From contig NZ_FNVB01000002.1 of assembly GCF_900108315.1 (NCBI RefSeq), positions 1,264,562 to 1,328,561 on the forward strand: DNA of 64,000 nucleotides. The letters run 5' to 3'. The notes under the pieces are model-generated. The model saw only the letters and a list, made by a program, of their open reading frames with translations, made no database searches and was not told where the DNA came from. Below, in pieces: positions 49,699-57,088 of this stretch. The stretch comes from Saccharopolyspora kobensis (GTDB taxonomy: Bacteria > Actinomycetota > Actinomycetes > Mycobacteriales > Pseudonocardiaceae). A program made the translations under genes and the position numbers. Each line of letters begins with the position of its first letter. Position 1 is the first letter of the stretch.

Positions 49699-50181
49699 CT
49701 AGAACCCCAACACCCCGGTGGGCAGCGGCACCTGCAGCACCACCGCGAACACCCCGTGCATCACCGCCGCCGAGCCCGCGCTGAGCACCAGCGCCGGAAG
49801 CGGCCGCCGCCCCTCCAGCCAGGTGGAGATCACCAGCACCAGCAGCCCGAAGGCCACCACCATGCCCAGCAGCGGTACCAGCGCCACGGTCGCCGGCAGC
49901 AGCACGAACACCCGCCGCAGGATCCGCATCCGCTGCTGCGGGCTGCGCCCGAAGTCGTCGGTGCCGCGCTGCGCCGGTGCGGGCCGCGGCGCGCGCAGCT
50001 GCTCGGCCAGCAGCAGCACCGAGAACAGCGTCAGCCCCAGCCCGGCCACCAGCGGCAGGAAGCCCGGCCCGATGCGCGACTCCTCCAGCAGCACCCCGTA
50101 GGCCGGGGCGGTGACGGCGAAACCCCCACCGATGAGCGCCAGCGAGGCGTACAGCGCCACCTGCGCGCGCTGCCCGCTCAT
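49699..50181 (-). CDS. tctB: Tripartite tricarboxylate transporter, small membrane subunit TctB
   Basis: A 160-residue protein with four hydrophobic segments, typical of TctB. It begins SGQRAQVALYASLALIGGG and contains SRIGPGFLPLVAGLGLTLFS, the conserved TctB stretch. ATG 50181 overlaps the TctC stop as ATGA, so translation is coupled. Sequence conservation in TctB is low, and the call rests on size, topology and position between tctC and tctA. Confidence 0.9.
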   Translation of the reverse strand: MSGQRAQVALYASLALIGGGFAVTAPAYGVLLEESRIGPGFLPLVAGLGLTLFSVLLLAEQLRAPRPAPAQRGTDDFGRSPQQRMRILRRVFVLLPATVALVPLLGMVVAFGLLVLVISTWLEGRRPLPALVLSAGSAAVMHGVFAVVLQVPLPTGVLGF

Positions 50182-51155
50182 CGCCGCACCACCTGGGCCA
50201 GGGTCGTCTCGGCCTCGGCGAGGTAGGCGGCGAACTCCTCGCCGAAGGCCACCCGGGGCTGCAGGAACTCCGAGGCGATGTAGTCGCGGTAGGCCGCCGA
50301 CCCGGCGAAGGAGCGGGCGGCCTCGATCCAGTAGGCGGTGGCCTGCGGGGACAGCCCGCCGGGGGCGATCACGCCGCGGAACTGGGCGAAGGACACCGGA
50401 ATGCCCTGCTCCAGCGACGTCGGCACGTGCGCCAGCTGCGGGTAGTCGTAGCGCTGCTCGGCGAAGACGCACAGCGCTTTGAGCTCGCCGGCGCGCAGCT
50501 GGCCCATCACCTCGCTGGGGTTGAGCGAGGCCAGCTCCACCTGCCCGCCCAGCACCGCGGCCATCGTCTCGCCGCCGCCCTCGTAGGGCACGGTGTCGAA
50601 ATCGGCGCCGGAGCGGCGCTGCAGCTCGGAGAACACCACCGCATCCGGGCCCACCGCACCGGAGATGCCCGCCAGCACCCGCCGGTGGCGGCTCTGGGCG
50701 ACGGCGTCGGCGCAGCTGGTGATCGGCGAGCCCGGCAGCGCCACCAGCAGCGTGTAGTCCTCGCCGAGCTTCATCACCGGGGTGAAGCTGCGGTGGGAGA
50801 AGGCCACTTCCACGCTCAGCGGCAGCGACAGCAGGGAGGTCTCGGTGGCCAGCAGGTAGTTCGGCGAGCCGGCCTTGGACAGCAGGTAGGAGTAGCCGAC
50901 CGCGCCCTGCCCGCCTTCCCGGTTGTCGACGTCGACGCGCAGGCCCGGTATCGCCGCGGCCAGCCCGTCGGCCACCGCGCGGCCGGAGATGTCGCTGCCG
51001 CCGCCCGCGGCGAAGGGCACCACCATCGTCACCGGCCCCACCGGGCGCGGCGCCCCGGCCTGCTCCTGGCCGGACTCGCCCAGCGCGCAGGAACCCAGCA
51101 GGACCACCGTGCTCAACGCGGCCAGCACCCGGCGGCCGCAGGACAACGCGCGCAT
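50178..51155 (-). CDS. tctC: Tripartite tricarboxylate transporter solute-binding lipoprotein TctC
   Basis: A 325-residue extracytoplasmic binding protein of the Bug/TctC family. The signal ends with a lipobox (VVLLGSC), so it is membrane-anchored. VTMVVPFAAGGGSDISGRAV is the conserved carboxylate-binding start, and VPYEGGGETMAAVLGGQVEL and APGGLSPQATAYWIEAA follow. GGAGGAG precedes ATG 51155. It would deliver a di- or tricarboxylate, or an aromatic acid, to TctAB. Confidence 0.92.
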   Translation of the reverse strand: MRALSCGRRVLAALSTVVLLGSCALGESGQEQAGAPRPVGPVTMVVPFAAGGGSDISGRAVADGLAAAIPGLRVDVDNREGGQGAVGYSYLLSKAGSPNYLLATETSLLSLPLSVEVAFSHRSFTPVMKLGEDYTLLVALPGSPITSCADAVAQSRHRRVLAGISGAVGPDAVVFSELQRRSGADFDTVPYEGGGETMAAVLGGQVELASLNPSEVMGQLRAGELKALCVFAEQRYDYPQLAHVPTSLEQGIPVSFAQFRGVIAPGGLSPQATAYWIEAARSFAGSAAYRDYIASEFLQPRVAFGEEFAAYLAEAETTLAQVVRR

Positions 51156-51204
51156 CGCTCCTCCTTGAGCTCGCGTCGCGGAAAACCGACAGTGCGGGCG
51201 GTGA

Positions 51205-52422
51205 TCACTCGCCGGTGGCGAGGACCCCGCGGTCACGCAGCCGCGTCACCTCGTCGGCGTCCAGACCCGCTTCGGTGAGCACTTCGCGGGTGTGGGCGCC
51301 CAGCCGGGGACCGGCGTGGTCGCGGCGCGGCGGGGTGGCCGACAGCCGCATCGGGGAGCCGATCTGGCGCACCGGCCCGAGTTCGGGGTGCGGGGCGTCC
51401 CAGAAGAAGTCCCGCTGCGCCAGGTGCTCGTCGGTGAACACCTCATCGGTGGTGGCGATCGGCGCGCACGGCACCCCGGCCGTGGTGAGCTTCTCGACGA
51501 TCTCGGCGGTGCCCAGCTGCGCGGTGGCCCGCTCGATGGCGGGGATGAGGCTGTCGCGGTGCTGGTAGCGGTCGTAGGAGCTGCTGTAGCGGTCGTCGTC
51601 GAGCAGGCCGGTCAGGCCCAGGGCGCGGCAGAACGCCGGCCAGGTCTTGGTGGTGGTCGCCCCGACCGTCACCCACCCGTCGCGGCTGCGCACCGCCTGG
51701 TAGGGGGCGCTGTTCTGGTGCGCCGAGCCGTGCGCGCGGCCGGTCTCGCCGGTGGCGAAGTAGGCGCCGGCCTCCCACACCGCGAAGGACACGCCCGACT
51801 CCAGCAGCGAGACGTCGATGTGCTGGCCCTGCCCGGTGTGCTCGCGGGCCCGCAGCGCGGCCACCGCGCTGAGCGCGGCGTAGAGCCCGCACACCAGGTC
51901 GCACATCGGCACGCCGACCTTGGTGGGCGGGCCGCCGGGGTGGCCGGTGATGCTCATCAGCCCGGCGCGGGCCTGGGCCATGATGTCCAGTCCCGGCTGG
52001 GCGGCCAGCGGCCCGTCCTGCCCCCACCCGGAGGCCGAGACGTAGATGAGGCGGGGGTTGCGGGCCCGCACCGGCTGGTGGCCCAGGCCCAGGGCGGCCA
52101 GCGCGCCGGGCCGCAGGTTCTCCACCAGCACGTCGGCGTCGTCGAGCAGCCGCTGCAGCAGCCGCCGCCCTTCGGGGTCCTTCAAATCCAGCGCCACCGA
52201 CCGCTTGTTGCGGTTCAGGCGCAGGAACGGGGAGCTGTGGCCGGAGAGGAACGGCCCGGTCTGGCGCACCGGGTCGCCACCTGCGGGGTTCTCCACCTTG
52301 ACGACGTCGGCGCCGAGGTCGGCCAGTTGCATCGTGGCGAACGGCGCGGCCATGAACGCGCCGATCTCCAGCACGCGCACCCCGTGCAGCGGGAGCGGGC
52401 CGGAGGCGGGGGAGGTGCTCAT
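51205..52422 (-). CDS. CaiB/BaiF (family III) CoA-transferase
   Basis: A 405-residue CoA-transferase. The start PLPLHGVRVLEIGAFMAAPF and the loop LADLGADVVKVENPAGGDPV are characteristic, the Asp nucleophile lies in GLDIMAQARAGLMSITGHPG (family position), and DLVCGLYAALSAVAALRARE follows. It would move CoA from a donor acyl-CoA to the imported acid. It is first in the five-gene operon CoA-transferase-tctC-tctB-tctA-hydratase, divergent from the GntR regulator. Confidence 0.92.
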   Translation of the reverse strand: MSTSPASGPLPLHGVRVLEIGAFMAAPFATMQLADLGADVVKVENPAGGDPVRQTGPFLSGHSSPFLRLNRNKRSVALDLKDPEGRRLLQRLLDDADVLVENLRPGALAALGLGHQPVRARNPRLIYVSASGWGQDGPLAAQPGLDIMAQARAGLMSITGHPGGPPTKVGVPMCDLVCGLYAALSAVAALRAREHTGQGQHIDVSLLESGVSFAVWEAGAYFATGETGRAHGSAHQNSAPYQAVRSRDGWVTVGATTTKTWPAFCRALGLTGLLDDDRYSSSYDRYQHRDSLIPAIERATAQLGTAEIVEKLTTAGVPCAPIATTDEVFTDEHLAQRDFFWDAPHPELGPVRQIGSPMRLSATPPRRDHAGPRLGAHTREVLTEAGLDADEVTRLRDRGVLATGE

Positions 52423-52471
52423 GCGCGGCTCCAGGAGATCCGGGGAAAACCGGACACCGTGATCGGCATCA

Positions 52472-52488
52472 CTGTATTTTGTCTACAG
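52472..52488. promoter_or_regulatory. Probable GntR operator between the CoA-transferase and GntR operons
   Basis: CTGTA-ttttgtc-TACAG is a 5-base inverted repeat. Offset within it, TTGTCTACA resembles the TTGTC(A/G)ACA core of the 20.6-25.2 kb operators and the general FCD-GntR consensus. It is 50 bases upstream of the CoA-transferase start. Confidence 0.45.
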
Positions 52489-52576
52489 CAGGCAGATCAG
52501 AGCTGACAAGCTCTTCCCGTCGAGGTTGCCCCGGGTGGACCAGCCGCCCGGCACCGGAGAGGAGACACCGCCGGCC

Positions 52577-53335
52577 GTGACCGGACCCGTCGACCACACC
52601 CGGGCGGTGCGCGCTCCCAGCATCGTCGGCCCGCCCAGCCTGGTGGAACTGGCCGCCACCACCCTGCGCCGCATGATCATCGGTGGTGATCTGCTGTGCG
52701 GGCAGCGCATCGTGGAGAACCGGCTGACCCACGAGCTGGGCATCAGCCGCCCGCCGCTGCGCGAGGCGCTGCGCGTGCTCGAACGCGAAGGCCTGGTGCG
52801 CCAGGTCCCCCGCAAGGGCGTGATCGTGACACCGCTGACGCTGCACGACATCTACGAGATCTGCACGCTGCGCGCGGAGTTCGAGGCCCTGGCGGTGCGG
52901 CTGGGCGTGCCGGTGCGCGAAGCGGCGCGGATGCGGCGCTGCCGGCAGGCGCTGCAGCGGATGAGCGAGGCCGCGGACGCCGGCGACGAGCCGGACTTCC
53001 TGGAGCGCTCCTTCGACTTCCACGTCTCTGTGGTCGGCCTGTCCGGCCACCAGCGGCTGGAGGAGGCCTACCGGTCGCTGCAGCTGCAGCTGATGCTGTC
53101 CATGGCGCTCAACCGCAAGGCCCGTCAGGATCGGGAGAGCCTGACCGAGGACGTCGCCCGCCACCGGCGGCTGCTGGAGATCATCGACGCCGGTGACCCA
53201 GCAGCGGTGCTCGCCGAACTCGCCGCGCACGGCGATCGCACCTTCCTCGACGGCATCGAGACCAAAGTGGACGGACACACCGAAGAATCGCTGCGGTGGC
53301 TGCACCGGCAGCGCCGAGCACAGGAGGACCAGTGA
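52577..53335 (+). CDS. GntR-family regulator, FCD subgroup
   Basis: A 252-residue GntR regulator. The DNA-binding domain contains IVENRLTHELGISRPPLREA and QVPRKGVIVTPLT; the FCD domain contains ERSFDFHVSVVGLSGHQRLE. It is divergent from the CoA-transferase/TTT operon and leads the gamma-carbonic anhydrase and carboxylesterase genes, so it likely controls both arms. GTG 52577 is preceded by GGAGAGGAG, at a rather long 12 bases; the in-frame TTG at 52526 abuts GAGG and is less likely. Confidence 0.87.
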   Translation: MTGPVDHTRAVRAPSIVGPPSLVELAATTLRRMIIGGDLLCGQRIVENRLTHELGISRPPLREALRVLEREGLVRQVPRKGVIVTPLTLHDIYEICTLRAEFEALAVRLGVPVREAARMRRCRQALQRMSEAADAGDEPDFLERSFDFHVSVVGLSGHQRLEEAYRSLQLQLMLSMALNRKARQDRESLTEDVARHRRLLEIIDAGDPAAVLAELAAHGDRTFLDGIETKVDGHTEESLRWLHRQRRAQEDQ

Positions 53336-53859
53336 GCACGCGCCCCATCACCCTCGCCGTCGACGGCATCAGCCCGCAGATCGACCCGGAGGCCTTCGTG
53401 GCGCCGGGCGCGGCGCTGATCGGACGCGTGAGCCTGGCCGCCGGATCCAGCGTCTGGTACAACGCGGTGCTGCGCGGCGACATGGAGACCATCAGCATCG
53501 GCGCGGGCAGCAACGTCCAGGACGGCTGCGTGGTGCACGCCGACCCCGGTTTCCCCGCCGAGATCGCCGAGGGCGTCACCGTCGGGCACAAAGCGGTCCT
53601 GCACGGCTGCACCGTGGAGCAGGGCTGCCTGATCGGGATGGGCTCGGTGGTGCTCAACGGCGCCCGCATCGGCGCCGGATCACTGGTGGCCGCCGGAGCG
53701 GTGGTGCTGGAGGGCACCGAGGTGCCGCCCGGCTCGATGGTCGCCGGCACCCCCGCCAAGGTGCGCCGGGAGCTGACCGACGAGGAGCGGAAGGCCCTCG
53801 CGCTCTCCGCCGAGCACTACACCCAGCTGGCCGCCAAGCACCGCGACGCCCTGAGCTGA
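53332..53859 (+). CDS. Gamma-class carbonic anhydrase-like hexapeptide protein
   Basis: A 175-residue left-handed beta-helix protein. The three zinc-binding His are visible in VVHADPGFP and VGHKAVLHGCTV, in the normal gamma-CA arrangement. Isoleucine-rich hexapeptide repeats run through residues 25-145, with PGSMVAGTPAKVRREL closing the helix. The start GTG overlaps the GntR stop as GTGA with AGGAGG upstream. It may supply bicarbonate/CO2 or be an acyl-CoA-associated paralogue of the CaiE/PaaY type, which would fit the CoA-transferase context. Confidence 0.9.
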   Translation: MSTRPITLAVDGISPQIDPEAFVAPGAALIGRVSLAAGSSVWYNAVLRGDMETISIGAGSNVQDGCVVHADPGFPAEIAEGVTVGHKAVLHGCTVEQGCLIGMGSVVLNGARIGAGSLVAAGAVVLEGTEVPPGSMVAGTPAKVRRELTDEERKALALSAEHYTQLAAKHRDALS

Positions 53860-53884
53860 CGCCCCGCCGGAGAGGGACACCGCC

Positions 53885-55210
53885 CTGAACGCCCAGCCCA
53901 CCTTCACCCCGCCGTGCGGGCCCATCACCGGATGGGCCGACGGGCAGGTCCTGCGCGCCACCGGCATCCCCTACGCGCGGGCCCGCCGCTTCACCGCCCC
54001 GGCCCCCGCCGAGGACTGGAGCGCACCGCTGGCGGCCACCGAGTGGTCACCGGGCTGCCCGCAAGCCCCGGTGGCCTTCCTCGAACGCGTCCTCGGCGTC
54101 ACCGCCGAGGACCGTCGCCAGGACGAGCACTGCCAGCACCTGTCGGTCACCCTGCCCGCCGGTGCCCGGCCCGGCGACGACCTGCCGGTGATGGTGTGGA
54201 TCCACGGCGGCTCCTACACCTCCGGCGCCGGTGACCTGGCGATCATGGACCCGGCGCCGCTGGTGGCCCAGGAGAACCTCGTCGTGGTGTCGGTGACCTA
54301 CCGGCTGGGCCTGTTCGGCTACCTCGGCGACGGCCGCGGCCGCCCGGCCAACCTGGGCCTGCTCGACCAGCTCGAAGCGCTGCGCTGGGTGCGGCGCAAC
54401 ATCGCCGCGTTCGGCGGCGATCCCGGCAACGTCACCGCCTTCGGCCAGTCCGCCGGTGGTGACGCCGTCGCGCACCTGATGGCCACACCCGGCGCCGCCG
54501 GGCTGTTCCGCCGCGCCATCATCCAGAGCGCTCCGCTGGGGATCTCCCGCGGCCGCGCGAAGATGTACCGGGCCATGGCCGCGGCGACCCGCGACATCAC
54601 CCCGGAGATGCCGGCCGCCGCTGTCGTCGCCCGCCAGGCCGCCGCGGGCAGGAGCGCCGCGCGGTTCGGGCTCAAAGCGGTGATGCCCTTCGGCACCCAG
54701 TACGGCCACCACCCGCTGCCCCGGGAGGATGAGCTGCCGGCGGCGTGGGAGGCCGTGGCCGGCGACATCGACGTCCTCATCGGCCACACCCGCGAGGAAG
54801 TGCGCCTGTTCCTGGCCACCGTGCCCGCGCTGCAGCGGCTGAGCAGGGTGCCCGTCCTCGGCGAGGCGGTCCTGGGCCGCGCCGTCGATGCGATCACCGC
54901 CCGGGTCTACGGGCGTCCGGCCGAGCGCTTCGCCCGCCGCCACGCCCGCGCGGGCGGCCGCGCGCACCGCTACGTCATCACCTGGGCGGCGCCGGGAAAC
55001 CCCAACGGCGCCGCGCACACCATCGACCTCCCGCTGCTGTTCGGCGACGAAAGAGCCTGGCAGCGCGCTGAACTCGTCGCAGGAGCCAACTGGGAGGAGA
55101 TCACCACCGCAGCCACCGCGCTGCGCCGCCTGTGGGCGGAGTTCGCCCGCGGCCACCGGCTGCCCGACCACGGCGGGATCCCCGGAGTGCTGCACCACCA
55201 CCGCGCCTGA
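53885..55210 (+). CDS. Type B carboxylesterase, predicted CTG start
   Basis: A 441-residue alpha/beta hydrolase. The oxyanion hole is VWIHGGSYTSG, the nucleophile is Ser in AFGQSAGGDAV, the acid is in GHTREEVRLF and the His is in GAAHTIDLPLLF. The family N-terminus (GPITGWADGQVLRATGIPYA, then RRFTAPAPAEDW) is encoded upstream of the first GTG (54071). No ATG, GTG or TTG is in frame between the stop at 53852-53854 and 54071. CTG 53885, eight bases after GGAGAGGG, is therefore the best start. It is co-transcribed with GntR and the gamma-CA gene. Confidence 0.8.
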   Translation: MNAQPTFTPPCGPITGWADGQVLRATGIPYARARRFTAPAPAEDWSAPLAATEWSPGCPQAPVAFLERVLGVTAEDRRQDEHCQHLSVTLPAGARPGDDLPVMVWIHGGSYTSGAGDLAIMDPAPLVAQENLVVVSVTYRLGLFGYLGDGRGRPANLGLLDQLEALRWVRRNIAAFGGDPGNVTAFGQSAGGDAVAHLMATPGAAGLFRRAIIQSAPLGISRGRAKMYRAMAAATRDITPEMPAAAVVARQAAAGRSAARFGLKAVMPFGTQYGHHPLPREDELPAAWEAVAGDIDVLIGHTREEVRLFLATVPALQRLSRVPVLGEAVLGRAVDAITARVYGRPAERFARRHARAGGRAHRYVITWAAPGNPNGAAHTIDLPLLFGDERAWQRAELVAGANWEEITTAATALRRLWAEFARGHRLPDHGGIPGVLHHHRA

Positions 55211-55222
55211 CCGTCGGGTTCG

Positions 55223-55266
55223 CCCTCAAAGTAACAGCACTTGTGCAAGTGCTGTTACTTTGAGGG
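55223..55266. promoter_or_regulatory. 44-bp perfect palindrome over the MarR-MFS promoter
   Basis: Arms of 21 bases (55223-55243 and 55246-55266) are exactly complementary around a TG centre. They run from CCCTCAAAGTAACAGC to the matching GCTGTTACTTTGAGGG. The right arm ends one base before the MarR GTG and contains TTACTT, a -10-like box placed for a leaderless transcript. It could be both terminator of the esterase operon and MarR operator. Confidence 0.75.
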
Positions 55267-55267
55267 G

Positions 55268-55747
55268 GTGACGCACGATCCCACCGAGGAGACCAGCGTC
55301 TGGCGACCGCTGCGACAGCTGCTCAACTCCCTCGACGACGAGATCGACCAGTTCTACGCCCAGCGCGGCATCACCGGCGTGCGGCCGCGGTTCGTCGGGC
55401 CGCTGATCCGGCTCGGTCACCGCGGCACCATGACCATCCGCGAACTCGCCGACGCCCTGGAGGTCACCCACTCGGCGATGAGCCAGACCGTCGCCGCGCT
55501 GCGCCGCGAAGGCCTCGTGCGCACCGCGACCGGATCCGATGCGCGCACCCGTCAGATCACCCTCACCGACCGCGCCCGCCGGATGCTGCCGCTGCTGGAA
55601 GCCGAGTGGCGGGCCAGCGAAGCGGCCCTGCGCGAACTCGACGCCGAAACCCCCTACCCGCTGAGCCGAGCGGTTGCCGACCTGCGCGAAGCCCTGGAGC
55701 GGCGGCGTTTCCGCGACCGCCTCGACGACCACCTCCCGCCGTCGTGA
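55268..55747 (+). CDS. MarR-family regulator
   Basis: A 159-residue MarR regulator. The recognition segment is IRELADALEVTHSAMSQTVA, and the wing ATGSDARTRQITLTDR follows. GTG 55268 begins at the edge of a 44-bp palindrome. The frame is open nine codons further up, but those codons lie inside the palindrome and are not family-like. Its stop overlaps the transporter start as GTGA. Expected to repress its own operon until a drug-like ligand binds. Confidence 0.9.
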   Translation: MTHDPTEETSVWRPLRQLLNSLDDEIDQFYAQRGITGVRPRFVGPLIRLGHRGTMTIRELADALEVTHSAMSQTVAALRREGLVRTATGSDARTRQITLTDRARRMLPLLEAEWRASEAALRELDAETPYPLSRAVADLREALERRRFRDRLDDHLPPS

Positions 55748-56991
55748 GCGGCCTCGACCGGATCCTCGACACCCGGCCGTTGCGCACCAGCACCGACTTC
55801 CGGCGCCTGTGGTGGACCGGGGCCATCGTGTCGATGGGCGGGCAGTTCACCGTCGTGGCGGTGCTGTTCCAGATGTGGCAGCTGACCGGCAGCGCGGTGG
55901 CGGTGGGCGCGGTCGGGCTCAGCCAGGCGCTGTCGATGGTCGTCACCGGGCTCATCGGCGGCACCCTCGCCGACGCCGTGGACCGGCGCACGCTGGCGCT
56001 GGTGGCCAACGCCCTGCAGCTGAGCGCGGTGGCGCTGCTGGCGCTGCACGGCCTGGCCGGCGCCGGATCGCAGTGGGTGCTGCTGGCGCTGGTGGCCCTC
56101 AACGCCGCAGGCGGCGGACTCGGCGCACCCGCCCGCCGCACCTTCGTGCCCCGCCTGCTGCCCGCCGACCTGGTCCGCGCCGGTGTGGCGCTGCTCAACC
56201 TCAACTTCCAGGTCGCGATGCTGCTGGGCCCGGCCCTGGCCGGAGTGCTGGTCGCGCAGTGGGGCGTCAGCACCTGCTACCTGCTCGACGCAGCGGCCTT
56301 CACCGCCGTGCTCTACGGGGTGGCGCGCCTGCCGCCGATGCGGCCCGACGGCCAGACCGGCCGACCCGGAGTCCGCGCGATCTGGCACGGCTGGCGGTTC
56401 ATCGCCGCCAGCCCCGTGCTGCGCGGTGCGCTGCTCACCGACGCGCTGGCCACCCTGATGGCCATGCCCATCGGCCTGTTCCCGCTGATCAACGAAGAAC
56501 GCTTCGGCGGCGACCCACGCACCCTGGGACTGCTGTTCACCGCCCTGGCCGTCGGCGGCATCACCGCGGGTGCGGCATCCGGGATCCTCACCCGCGCCGC
56601 CCGGCCCGGCACGGTCCTGCTGGCCGCCGCCGCGGTGTGGGGACTGGCGCTGGCCGGGCTCGGACTGGCCTCCGCATCGTGGCAGGCGCTGTGCTGCCTG
56701 GCCGTGGCAGGCGCCGCCGACACCACCTCGGTGATCACCCGCGCGGCGATCGTGCAGCTGGCCACCCCGGACTCCCACCGCGGCCGGGTCAGCGGCGTCG
56801 AGCACATCGTCGGCGCCGGCGGCCCCGAACTGGGCAACTTCCGCGCCGGACTGGTCGCCGAAGCCACCACGGCCGCGATCGCCGCCTGCGCCGGTGGCCT
56901 GCTGTGCGTGGCGGGCATCGCGTGGCTGGCGCTGAGCCACCCCCAACTGCGCCGCTTCGACACGCCGCAACCGCAGCAGAGCCGAGGGTGA
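55744..56991 (+). CDS. MFS exporter (EntS-like)
   Basis: A 415-residue 12-helix transporter of the enterobactin-exporter (EntS)/multidrug group. RPLRTSTDFRRLWWTGAIVS is the typical start. Motif A-like LIGGTLADAVDRRTLALVAN and the second-half GRVSGVEHIVGAGGPELGNF are typical of EntS proteins. GTG 55744 overlaps the MarR stop (GTGA), so the pair is a coupled operon. Substrate unknown; a siderophore or antibiotic is usual for the group. Confidence 0.88.
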   Translation: MSGLDRILDTRPLRTSTDFRRLWWTGAIVSMGGQFTVVAVLFQMWQLTGSAVAVGAVGLSQALSMVVTGLIGGTLADAVDRRTLALVANALQLSAVALLALHGLAGAGSQWVLLALVALNAAGGGLGAPARRTFVPRLLPADLVRAGVALLNLNFQVAMLLGPALAGVLVAQWGVSTCYLLDAAAFTAVLYGVARLPPMRPDGQTGRPGVRAIWHGWRFIAASPVLRGALLTDALATLMAMPIGLFPLINEERFGGDPRTLGLLFTALAVGGITAGAASGILTRAARPGTVLLAAAAVWGLALAGLGLASASWQALCCLAVAGAADTTSVITRAAIVQLATPDSHRGRVSGVEHIVGAGGPELGNFRAGLVAEATTAAIAACAGGLLCVAGIAWLALSHPQLRRFDTPQPQQSRG

Positions 56992-57088
56992 CCAGCCTGG
57001 CTGCTCCACACGAGTGATCGTCGGCATCGCCGAGCGCCGTCCTCCCCAAGCCCGCACCGGCGAGGTATCCCGGGGCGATCATGGGCGG

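Noticed and set aside
54071-55210. Carboxylesterase starting at GTG 54071
   Set aside because: This would remove the conserved N-terminal strand region clearly encoded upstream in the same frame.
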